A stretch of DNA of 24,701 bases from Desulfobacterales bacterium CG23_combo_of_CG06-09_8_20_14_all_52_9 (lineage in GTDB: Bacteria; Desulfobacterota; Desulfobacteria; Desulfobacterales; UBA2156). The stretch spans positions 1 through 24,701 of the forward strand of contig PCSF01000247.1 in NCBI GenBank assembly GCA_002771315.1, given 5' to 3'. A program made the translations under genes and the position numbers. The notes beneath the pieces were generated by a model. It was given only the letters and a program-made list of their open reading frames with translations, was not told where the DNA came from and made no database searches. Of the stretch, positions 9,493 to 16,066 are shown piece by piece. Each line of letters opens with the position of its first letter. Positions within the stretch are counted from its first letter, which is position 1.

Positions 9493-10152
9493 TCATAAAA
9501 TCATGGCCACCACCTGGTTCACAAGCTTTTCGATTCCTTCGGCCACTTCTTTGATACCGGGCCCCAGCATGTATGCAGGAGTGGACACGAGGCGGTTGGC
9601 CTTGTCAATGTGGATCTGATCCACCCGACAGGCCCGATGCACCCCGCCCATGGTTTCGATGGCAGCAGCAGTCCCAGGATCGTCTCCGATGGTCACTTCG
9701 GGTCTTCGTTCCGCCAGGGCTTTGGTTACGGTGGCGGGGGAAATACAGATGGCGCCGATGGGCTTTTTGGCTTTGGCCATCTCGGTTAAAAGCCTTTTGA
9801 CTTCCGGATGAACCTTTGCATCCGGACCTTTGATGGCGAAATTGCTTAAATTTTTAGCCGCACCGTATCCTCCCGGAATGATGAGGGCGTCGAGATCGGA
9901 GGCTCTGACGTCCTTGATGTTTCGGATATCCCCCCGGGCGATCCGGGCCGATTCCACCAGTACGTTTCGTCGTTCTTTTTCCTCTTCGCGGTTCAGATGA
10001 TTGACCACATGGAATTGATCCATATCCGGAGCCATGCAGACGCTCTTTGCGCCGGCGCGATCCAGTGTCAGCAACGTAATGACCGCCTCGTGGATCTCCG
10101 TTCCATCAAAAACGCCGCATCCCGACAATAAGACGCCCACACGTTTCTCCAT
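9493..10152 (-). CDS. elbB: ElbB-type DJ-1/PfpI family glyoxalase-like protein
   Basis: The product is 219 residues, normal for ElbB (also called isoprenoid biosynthesis protein with amidotransferase-like domain). Typical motifs are VGVLLSGCGVFDGTEIHEAV at the N-terminus, LIIPGGYGAAKNLSNFA in the middle, and the nucleophile-elbow region PIGAICISPA with the candidate catalytic Cys. The long insert MAPDMDQFHVVNHLN is characteristic of ElbB rather than PfpI proteases. E. coli ElbB has glyoxalase activity in vitro; its physiological role is unclear. I chose the ATG at 10152, not the one at 10158, because AAGGAG at 10160-10165 then has a 7-base spacing. It lies between the HD-GYP regulator and recC, all on the same strand. 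Confidence 0.9.
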   Translation of the reverse strand: MEKRVGVLLSGCGVFDGTEIHEAVITLLTLDRAGAKSVCMAPDMDQFHVVNHLNREEEKERRNVLVESARIARGDIRNIKDVRASDLDALIIPGGYGAAKNLSNFAIKGPDAKVHPEVKRLLTEMAKAKKPIGAICISPATVTKALAERRPEVTIGDDPGTAAAIETMGGVHRACRVDQIHIDKANRLVSTPAYMLGPGIKEVAEGIEKLVNQVVAMIL

Positions 10153-10159
10153 AGCCATT

Positions 10160-10165
10160 CTCCTT
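10160..10165 (-). promoter_or_regulatory. Ribosome binding site deciding the elbB start
   Basis: AAGGAG on the minus strand is one base from the ATG at 10158 but seven bases from the ATG at 10152. The second start (MEKRVGVLL) is therefore preferred. Confidence 0.6.
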
Positions 10166-10250
10166 TTCTAAGCATCCGTGGCCAGCACATGTCGATCCAA
10201 GACAAAACAGATCAACTCGCCCTCGAAAACTCCGGCTTATTGAAAGAACA

Positions 10251-11735
10251 TTAGAACTGAAATTCTCTTTTCACAAAAACTTTTCTACACGCTTCAACGA
10301 CGCCGGGATCATACAAACGACCGTTATTTTTTGTGATCTCTTCCAAAGCGGCATCAACACCCAGGGCCGGTCGATAAGGACGATGCGAGGCCATGGCTTC
10401 CACAGTGTCGGCCACTGCCATGATGCGGGCTTCCAGAAGTATCTGGTCACCGGTTAGGTTCCTGGGGTATCCGGACCCGTTCATCCTTTCGTGATGCTGG
10501 AAGACGATCTCGGCGATGGGCCAGGGAAACTCAATCCCGCATAGGATATCATAGCCGGATTGTGGGTGTATTTTAATGAGCTGAAATTCCGCGTCGGATA
10601 ATCGGCCCGGTTTGCTCAAGATTTCGGCGGGTACAGCGATTTTTCCGATATCATGTATTAGAGCGGCCATGAAAATTCCCTCCACCCGGTTTTCGAGAAG
10701 GTTCATTTCCAGGGCGATGGCCCGGCTGAGCTTGGCCACTCTTTGCTGATGCCCGGCGGTGTATGGGTCTCGACGTTCTACAATACCGGCCATGGCTTGG
10801 ATGGTCCCCACCATGGCGCTTTGGAGCTTATCGTAGCTTTGAGTGATGGCCTGCTCCATGCGTTTCCGTTCACTGATATCCCGAATGGAGGCCAGCAATG
10901 CCTTTTCTCCTTCCCATTCGGTTTCAACTACTTGCATTTCGGCAATTACAGGAGACCGGTCTCCATTTTGGATTTCGATTTCTGTGGTTTGTCCCACCCG
11001 AATCGGATAAACAAAGGGATGATCGACCAAGCAGGCCTCGCGGCCGGCAAACAGGTTTTGAGCCGCCGGATTGACGAATTGTGCGATATTTTTTTGGTCC
11101 AGGATGACGATCCCATCTGAATTGTTGGTGATCATCTGTCTAAAGTTTTTCTCACTCGCCCTCAGGGCGACTTCCGCATGGGTACGGGCCTGAATCTCAT
11201 CCGAAAGCTTCTTGTTGGCTTCCAGAAGGGATAAGGTACGGGCCTTCACTCTCTCCTCCAGTTCTTGAAGGACGGATCGGTATTCCCGCTCCACCCGCCA
11301 CTTCTCGCTCAGCGCAGAGGCAAACTGGAGTATTTCCTGGGGATAAAATGGTTTCTGAAGATAGAGGAGCTTGTCCACGGGTAAAATGGAACGGGCGGTC
11401 GCCAGGATGTTCACCCGGGCTTGACCCGTCACCAGAACGATGCCGACGTCGGGATCGATTTTTCGGATCTCCCGGGCGGTCCATATCCCGTCGGGTCCAG
11501 GGGGCATGTTGATGTCGAGAAAGACCGTGGAAAAGGGGCGGCCGGTATGTTGGCCTTCTTTTACCAGCGTTACGGCATGATCCCCTTGCCGGCTTTGGGC
11601 GACGTCGAAGTGCGGCATTTCCTGGGTATCGTCAATGAGGTACCGGCTGGAAGAAAGGATCTGGTAATATAGATCGAGGATCGTCTCTTCATCGTCCACG
11701 GTGAGGATTCGAAAGGGCTGTTCCTTCTGTGGCAT
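10251..11735 (-). CDS. Response regulator with PAS and HD-GYP domains (probable c-di-GMP phosphodiesterase)
   Basis: The product is 494 residues in three parts. A receiver domain (about 8-145) has acidic Asp14-Asp15, phospho-acceptor Asp74 in FLDINMP and Lys128 in QKPF. A short coiled-coil linker follows (about 148-195). A PAS domain spans about 195-295 and an HD-GYP domain about 305-490. The latter keeps HDIGK (361-365), HH at 414-415 and GYP at 422-424. HD-GYP proteins hydrolyse cyclic di-GMP. The usual DGSGYP reads NGSGYP here. A strong AGGAG site sits seven bases before the ATG. No kinase gene is adjacent, so the partner is unknown; the potassium operon ends 187 bp upstream. Confidence 0.92.
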   Translation of the reverse strand: MPQKEQPFRILTVDDEETILDLYYQILSSSRYLIDDTQEMPHFDVAQSRQGDHAVTLVKEGQHTGRPFSTVFLDINMPPGPDGIWTAREIRKIDPDVGIVLVTGQARVNILATARSILPVDKLLYLQKPFYPQEILQFASALSEKWRVEREYRSVLQELEERVKARTLSLLEANKKLSDEIQARTHAEVALRASEKNFRQMITNNSDGIVILDQKNIAQFVNPAAQNLFAGREACLVDHPFVYPIRVGQTTEIEIQNGDRSPVIAEMQVVETEWEGEKALLASIRDISERKRMEQAITQSYDKLQSAMVGTIQAMAGIVERRDPYTAGHQQRVAKLSRAIALEMNLLENRVEGIFMAALIHDIGKIAVPAEILSKPGRLSDAEFQLIKIHPQSGYDILCGIEFPWPIAEIVFQHHERMNGSGYPRNLTGDQILLEARIMAVADTVEAMASHRPYRPALGVDAALEEITKNNGRLYDPGVVEACRKVFVKREFQF

Positions 11736-11779
11736 GGCGACACTCCTATTCGGCTGATATCAGATCCAATGCATTAAAA

Positions 11780-11808
11780 TTTTTAACACATCCGGGCGGT
11801 ACGTTCAA
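11780..11808 (-). promoter_or_regulatory. Candidate sigma-70 promoter of the HD-GYP gene
   Basis: On the minus strand TTGAAC (11808-11803) is followed by a 17-base spacer and TAAAAA (11785-11780), about 45 bp upstream of the start codon. The -35 is good and the -10 only fair. Confidence 0.3.
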
Positions 11809-11841
11809 GGATGTTTTAATAGATTGACCTAGTATGGTTGC

Positions 11842-11888
11842 TTCGGTTCTCATGAAAAGGAGGAGGTCCTTTTTAAAATCAAACCGAA
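11842..11888. terminator. Nested inverted repeats behind ktrA
   Basis: TTCGGTT (11842-11848) pairs with AACCGAA (11882-11888). Inside it AAAAGGA (11855-11861) pairs with TCCTTTT (11867-11873) around GGAGG. The structure begins 35 bases after the ktrA stop. It may end the potassium operon, but no clear T-run follows on the minus strand, so a regulatory role for the HD-GYP gene is equally possible. Confidence 0.3.
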
Positions 11889-11922
11889 ACGAAGGGGGAT
11901 GCCTGAAAAGAGAATATCGCTT

Positions 11923-12579
11923 TTAGACCAACCCCTTGATTTTCTTAATGTCTTTCGACTTCCCCAGAATGATCAGTATGTCGCTGTCTTTTATGACAAA
12001 ACTCGCCGGGGGTACGAGAATAAAATTTTCCGGCACAAGCTCCTTGATGGCGATGATATGCACATAGTATTTAGCCCTCAGATTCAGCTCTTGCAGACTT
12101 TTTCCGATGAACTGGCGCGGGGGGTCGACTTGAATCAGATCGAATTCGTCCGCAAGCGGGATAAAATCCAGGATGTTGGGCCGGGAAAGACCCTTTGACA
12201 CACGCAGGGCCATGTCGCGTTCCGGATGGATGATTTCGGTTGCCCCGACGCGTCTTAAAATTTTACCGTGATCTTCGTCGAGTGCCTTGGCAAGAATCTT
12301 TTTTACACCGATTTCCTGAAGATACAGACAGATCAGGATGCTGACGCTGATTTTCGTGCCGGTTGAAACAACCACCCCGTCCATGTCCTCCAGCCCTATC
12401 GCCTTTAAAGCATCCTTGTCCGTGGCATCCATGACAATGGCCTCGGTCGAGTAAGGATCGACGGCCTGAATCTTCCCTTTATCTATGTCAATGGCCACTA
12501 CCTCATTCCCATCCTCAAACAACGCCCTGGCCGTATGAAAGCCAAAATTTCCGAGCCCTATGACTGCAAATCGTTTCAT
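11923..12579 (-). CDS. ktrA: KtrA/TrkA-type potassium uptake regulatory subunit
   Basis: The product is 218 residues, the length of a single RCK unit as in KtrA (TrkA of E. coli has two). The N-terminal Rossmann fold (about 1-120) has the nucleotide motif GLGNFG at 8-13 and an acidic residue at the end of strand two (AIDID near 29-33). The C-terminal part, about 135-218, resembles TrkA_C. In characterised Ktr systems a ring of these subunits binds ATP, ADP or NAD(H) on the cytoplasmic face and gates the channel subunit. The gene starts 13 bases after the ktrB stop, with GAAGGA about nine bases before the ATG. It is the last gene of the three-gene unit. Confidence 0.93.
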   Translation of the reverse strand: MKRFAVIGLGNFGFHTARALFEDGNEVVAIDIDKGKIQAVDPYSTEAIVMDATDKDALKAIGLEDMDGVVVSTGTKISVSILICLYLQEIGVKKILAKALDEDHGKILRRVGATEIIHPERDMALRVSKGLSRPNILDFIPLADEFDLIQVDPPRQFIGKSLQELNLRAKYYVHIIAIKELVPENFILVPPASFVIKDSDILIILGKSKDIKKIKGLV

Positions 12580-12592
12580 TTCCGTTTTTCCT

Positions 12593-13963
12593 TCATCCGA
12601 TCATGATATTTTCTTCCGAATACTCAATACCATGGGTCGCACTTGTTCCGATAATGATATACGAAAAGGTGAGAATCCCTACCCTGCCTAAAATCATCAT
12701 CAGGATGATCCAGCACTTACCCCAAAGATTTAATACCGGGGTTATACCGATGGACAAACCTACGGTTCCAAAAGCCGATACGGTCTCAAAGAGATAAGCC
12801 AGGAAGTCGCCTTGTCGATGCGGGAACAGGTGGTTGCCTCCTGTATCTCCGATCAAAAGCATGAACAATACGGTGCTGATAATCCCAATGGAAACGAGAA
12901 GGAGCGAAATGCTTCGGGTCATCGTCTCCGGGGGGATGCTTTTCTTAAACATGTTGACACGTCGCTTTCTTTGCACCCGACTCAAGATGAATGCCGTCAA
13001 AAGCGCCAAGGTTGTGGTTTTAGCTCCGCCGCCGCACGAACCCGGCGAGGCGCCGAAGAACATGAGGAAAATCATCATGGCGAGGGTGGCATCCTTTAGC
13101 GAGGCGATGTCCACGGTGTTGAAACCTGCGGTGCGACAGGTGATCGACTGGAATAAAGGCACCAGAAGGCGATGGGACAAGGAGGGGGTTTCCCAAAGCG
13201 TTTGCCGCTCCAACAGTGCGAACATGAGCGCACCGGACAAAATTAAGACCAGAGTCGTGGCGAGAACCGCTTTTGTCTGGATGGAAAGCCTTTTGTACCC
13301 TCGGTTTTTCCTTAAAAACCGGGATTGAAGATCGTAAAGCACGGGGAAACCGATACCGCCGACAACGATTAAAAAACATATGGTGATATTGAGAAGAAAA
13401 ACGTCGCTGTAATGCATCATGTTGTCCGAAAAAAGGGAAAAGCCTGCGTTGCAGAAAGCCGAAATCGAATGAAAGACGGCGGTATAAAAAGCCTGGAAGA
13501 AAGGAAGTACTTTGCTCCAATGAACCGTCAGCAGAATCGTTCCAATGATTTCTGTAATTACGGTGAAAAGAAAAACGCTTTTAACCAATCTGAATATATC
13601 TTCTCGGGGCGTATGGGAAAACACGTCCTGCAGGATCATGCGTTGCCGAAACGAAATGCTTCGTCCGAACAGTCGGAATAAGAGCACCGAGATGGTCATG
13701 ATCCCCAATCCGCCGATTTGAATCAACAAAAGGATGATGCATTCGCCGAAGGCTGAAAAATAGCTTCCGGTATCCACCACTACAAGTCCGGTAACACACA
13801 CGGCAGAAGTGGCCGTAAACAAGGCATCGATCAGGGCGATACTTCCGCTTTTCGTAGAGTTGGGAAGTTTAAGTAAAAGAGCGCCCATAATAATGGCACA
13901 CAAAAAGCTGGCCAGTACCATGACCGCAGGATGTATCTTGAGGACTCTGCTGCTCCAGGTCAT
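12593..13963 (-). CDS. ktrB: KtrB/TrkH-family potassium transporter, membrane subunit
   Basis: The product is a 456-residue polytopic membrane protein of the SKT superfamily. The four pore-loop signatures are visible: CVTG (56-59), CNAG (171-174), RTAG (277-280) and GTVG (399-402). Each is expected to give one selectivity-filter strand. The Gly-rich segment PGSCGGGAKTTT (307-318) matches the flexible intramembrane loop that gates KtrB. The size fits KtrB better than the larger TrkH. It imports potassium, probably with sodium or proton coupling; the coupling ion cannot be told from sequence. The start overlaps the stop of the upstream gene by four bases (ATGA), so its translation is probably coupled to that unusual protein. 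Confidence 0.94.
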   Translation of the reverse strand: MTWSSRVLKIHPAVMVLASFLCAIIMGALLLKLPNSTKSGSIALIDALFTATSAVCVTGLVVVDTGSYFSAFGECIILLLIQIGGLGIMTISVLLFRLFGRSISFRQRMILQDVFSHTPREDIFRLVKSVFLFTVITEIIGTILLTVHWSKVLPFFQAFYTAVFHSISAFCNAGFSLFSDNMMHYSDVFLLNITICFLIVVGGIGFPVLYDLQSRFLRKNRGYKRLSIQTKAVLATTLVLILSGALMFALLERQTLWETPSLSHRLLVPLFQSITCRTAGFNTVDIASLKDATLAMMIFLMFFGASPGSCGGGAKTTTLALLTAFILSRVQRKRRVNMFKKSIPPETMTRSISLLLVSIGIISTVLFMLLIGDTGGNHLFPHRQGDFLAYLFETVSAFGTVGLSIGITPVLNLWGKCWIILMMILGRVGILTFSYIIIGTSATHGIEYSEENIMIG

Positions 13964-14538
13964 GACGTTTCCCTCGGATTGATAAAGTATTCACAGAGTC
14001 GATGGCCTTCCGTTTCACACACCTCATTCAGCCGTTTCCCACCCAGCACCATCCGATTTTGCCATGCGCCGCACACAATCAATTCTCTTCGACTATCGAT
14101 AGGCTCATAACGCAAAAAAGGGCACAATCTAGACAAAATCTTGTCGATATGAAGCGAGAATCCGGTTTTCAAAATTTGCGCAAAGATACGTTCGGGATCG
14201 ATTTGATCTTGAACTCGTTGCAGATCCACGAAATCCACTCCGGCTTCTTTCATTCGCTCAACCAAATCCCGATGCCATCGATCGACGGAGACGAATAGAG
14301 GCACTTTTCGGGTCAACGGGTTATGTTTCAGGTAAGCGCATAACTCGATAATCCCGGGCCGGGCACGGATCCATCGAACGGAAAAGCAGAGTATGGTCAA
14401 ACGGTACGTTGTGGTTGTCGCAGCATTCAGACAAGAAACCGGACTCTCAACAACAGTACACCCAGAGGGTTTGGCGATTTCCACCCTTTCATGAAGCTGA
14501 CAAACCAGAATCTTGGATTGACCCGGCGGAGTCTTCAT
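13960..14538 (-). CDS. Pseudo-receiver protein with a C-terminal four-cysteine motif (function unknown)
   Basis: The product is 192 residues and I do not recognise it as a named protein. Residues about 43-106 resemble a CheY-like receiver: the strand LTILCFSVR has Cys51 where the phospho-acceptor Asp is expected, followed by IIELCAYLKHNPLTRKVPLFVSV and AGVDFVDLQ. The usual Lys is also absent, so phosphorylation is unlikely. The C-terminus has Cys139, Cys156, Cys174 and Cys182 (spacing 16, 17 and 7) in CPFLRYEP, LIVCGAWQNRMVLG, EVCETEGHRLCEYF. This pattern could bind a metal or Fe-S cluster. It is the first gene of the ktr unit and overlaps ktrB by four bases, with a good GGAG site before the ATG. 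A sensory or regulatory role in potassium uptake is an inference. Confidence 0.7.
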   Translation of the reverse strand: MKTPPGQSKILVCQLHERVEIAKPSGCTVVESPVSCLNAATTTTYRLTILCFSVRWIRARPGIIELCAYLKHNPLTRKVPLFVSVDRWHRDLVERMKEAGVDFVDLQRVQDQIDPERIFAQILKTGFSLHIDKILSRLCPFLRYEPIDSRRELIVCGAWQNRMVLGGKRLNEVCETEGHRLCEYFINPRETS

Positions 14539-14607
14539 TTTATCTCCAAAGTGCGAACCTTGGTTGATGCCTTATCCCGTGTGTTTCCCATGGAGCAGAG
14601 AAAACAA

Positions 14608-14623
14608 AGCAAAAGGGATGCCA
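14608..14623 (-). promoter_or_regulatory. Sigma-54 (-24/-12) promoter of the pseudo-receiver/ktrBA unit
   Basis: The minus strand reads TGGCATCCCTTTTGCT. This has the essential GG and GC elements exactly ten bases apart and differs from the TGGCAC-N5-TTGCW consensus at one position in the -24 box. The predicted start site is near 14597, giving a leader of about 59 bases before the ATG at 14538. The gene immediately upstream encodes a sigma-54 activator, which strengthens the call. Confidence 0.65.
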
Positions 14624-14716
14624 GATGATTTAACTATTTATTTTGATTTGGATTTTTACAAATTTGGGGTGTGCTGGAAAAGCAAACGAGAAAGAATCAT
14701 TGAATGATGCAAGAAA

Positions 14717-14736
14717 AAGAGCTTGCAGAATGCAAG
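14717..14736 (-). terminator. Hairpin terminator behind the response regulator
   Basis: Four bases after the response-regulator stop, CTTGCA (14736-14731) pairs with TGCAAG (14727-14722) around a three-base loop. CTCTTTTTCTT follows on the minus strand. The stem is short (6 bp plus 2 bp beyond a mismatch), so the terminator is probably modest. The same palindrome could also be an activator site for the ktr promoter. Confidence 0.45.
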
Positions 14737-14740
14737 ATCA

Positions 14741-16066
14741 TCAATCCAATTGGAATCTTTTTCTTTTTCGCCACAACGTCGCCGGATCGATTCCCAGAAT
14801 TTTTGCCGCTTCTTCGAGAGAATCCGCATGTAAGATCACATTTTGGATGTGATTTTTTTCCATATCGGCCAAACTTTCAAGCGCTGGAGAGGAGCCAGAG
14901 GAAGGTTTAAAATTCACAATATTCGGCGTAAGGTCATCGATGGAAAACGCGGCCTCACGGGCCATGATGACACCGCGTTCGATCACGTTGATCAGCTCCC
15001 GAATATTGCCCGGCCAGGGATAGTTCTGAAGCCTTTGCAGGGCATCGGGTGAAATATGCTGCATCGCTTTGGTATTCATTCGGGCGGAGCGCTTCAGATA
15101 GTGTTCGGTCAAAAGCTCAATATCTTCCGGTCTCTGCCTGAGAGGCGGCATGAAGAGTTCCAACACGTTGATTCTGAAAAAAAGATCTTCCCGGAAAGCG
15201 CCGTCACGCACGAGTTCCTCCAAATCCTTGTTCGTGGCTGCGATCACGCGTACATCCACATGCTGAGTAACGGGATCACCCAGGCGTTCGAACTCCCGGT
15301 GTTGTAAAAAACGCAAAAGCTTTCCTTGAATCGGAGGAGGTATTTCTGATACTTCGTCTAAAAAAACAGTTCCGCCTTCCGCCAATCTGAGCTTACCCAC
15401 TTTATCGCGAAGGGCGCCGGTGAAGGCCCCTCTGACATGCCCGAACAAATCACTTTCCAAAAGGTTCTCTTGAAGGGCTGCGCAGTCCACGGTGACAAAG
15501 GGGTACTCGGCACGCGGGCTCCAATCATGGATCAATCGCGTCAGCAACCCTTTACCGGTCCCGCTTTCCCCGGATATCAGGATGATCGCGTTGGATTCGG
15601 CTGCCTGCCGTGCAGTTTGGAGGATCCTTCTCATTTTACGATTGCGGGTCAATATGCCTCCCTCCGAAAAGATTCCTCTAAGCGCGGCGACTTCGGTTTC
15701 CAGCGTGTGAAAACGTTTGAGTCTCTCCAAAACTAGATCGAGCTGACCCGGCACAAAGGGTTTCGGCAGATAATCGAAGGCGCCCATCTTGACGGCACTG
15801 ACGGCGGTTTCGATGCTGGCGTAAGCCGTGATCATCAAAACATGCGATTGATTGCCGCTGGTGATGATTTCTCTTAAGATGTCCAGCCCGTCCCGGTCCG
15901 GCAGTTTCATATCTAATAATACGAGATCGGGCGTTTCGCGATGAAAAAGCTCCAAACCCTTGACCCCGGAAGATGCGGTAAAGACTTCAAGGCCCCGGTC
16001 TTCGAGATATATTTCCAAAGTGGTCAGGATGCTTCGATCATCATCAATAATCAACGCTTTTTTCAT
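14741..16066 (-). CDS. Sigma-54-dependent response regulator (NtrC/GlrR type)
   Basis: The product is 441 residues. Its receiver domain (1-120) has Asp8-Asp9-Asp10, phospho-acceptor Asp52, Thr80 and Lys102. An AAA+ domain (about 138-370) has Walker A GESGTGKG (166-173), the sigma-54 contact loop GAFTGA (213-218), Walker B TVFLDE (233-238) and the arginine-finger region REDLFFRINV. A Fis-type helix-turn-helix ends the protein (EEAAKILGIDPATLWRKRK). It should activate sigma-54 promoters when phosphorylated by the kinase encoded upstream. I start it at the ATG at 16066: MKKALIIDDD is the canonical receiver start, and the longer frame would run 85 residues deeper into the kinase gene. It overlaps the kinase gene by 23 bases. 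The sigma-54 promoter of the adjacent ktr unit is the obvious candidate target. Confidence 0.95.
   Translation of the reverse strand: MKKALIIDDDRSILTTLEIYLEDRGLEVFTASSGVKGLELFHRETPDLVLLDMKLPDRDGLDILREIITSGNQSHVLMITAYASIETAVSAVKMGAFDYLPKPFVPGQLDLVLERLKRFHTLETEVAALRGIFSEGGILTRNRKMRRILQTARQAAESNAIILISGESGTGKGLLTRLIHDWSPRAEYPFVTVDCAALQENLLESDLFGHVRGAFTGALRDKVGKLRLAEGGTVFLDEVSEIPPPIQGKLLRFLQHREFERLGDPVTQHVDVRVIAATNKDLEELVRDGAFREDLFFRINVLELFMPPLRQRPEDIELLTEHYLKRSARMNTKAMQHISPDALQRLQNYPWPGNIRELINVIERGVIMAREAAFSIDDLTPNIVNFKPSSGSSPALESLADMEKNHIQNVILHADSLEEAAKILGIDPATLWRKRKRFQLD

Noticed and set aside
8994..9554. A 186-codon plus-strand open frame over recC and the elbB end
   Set aside because: It runs through two well-supported genes on the opposite strand and has no recognisable motif.
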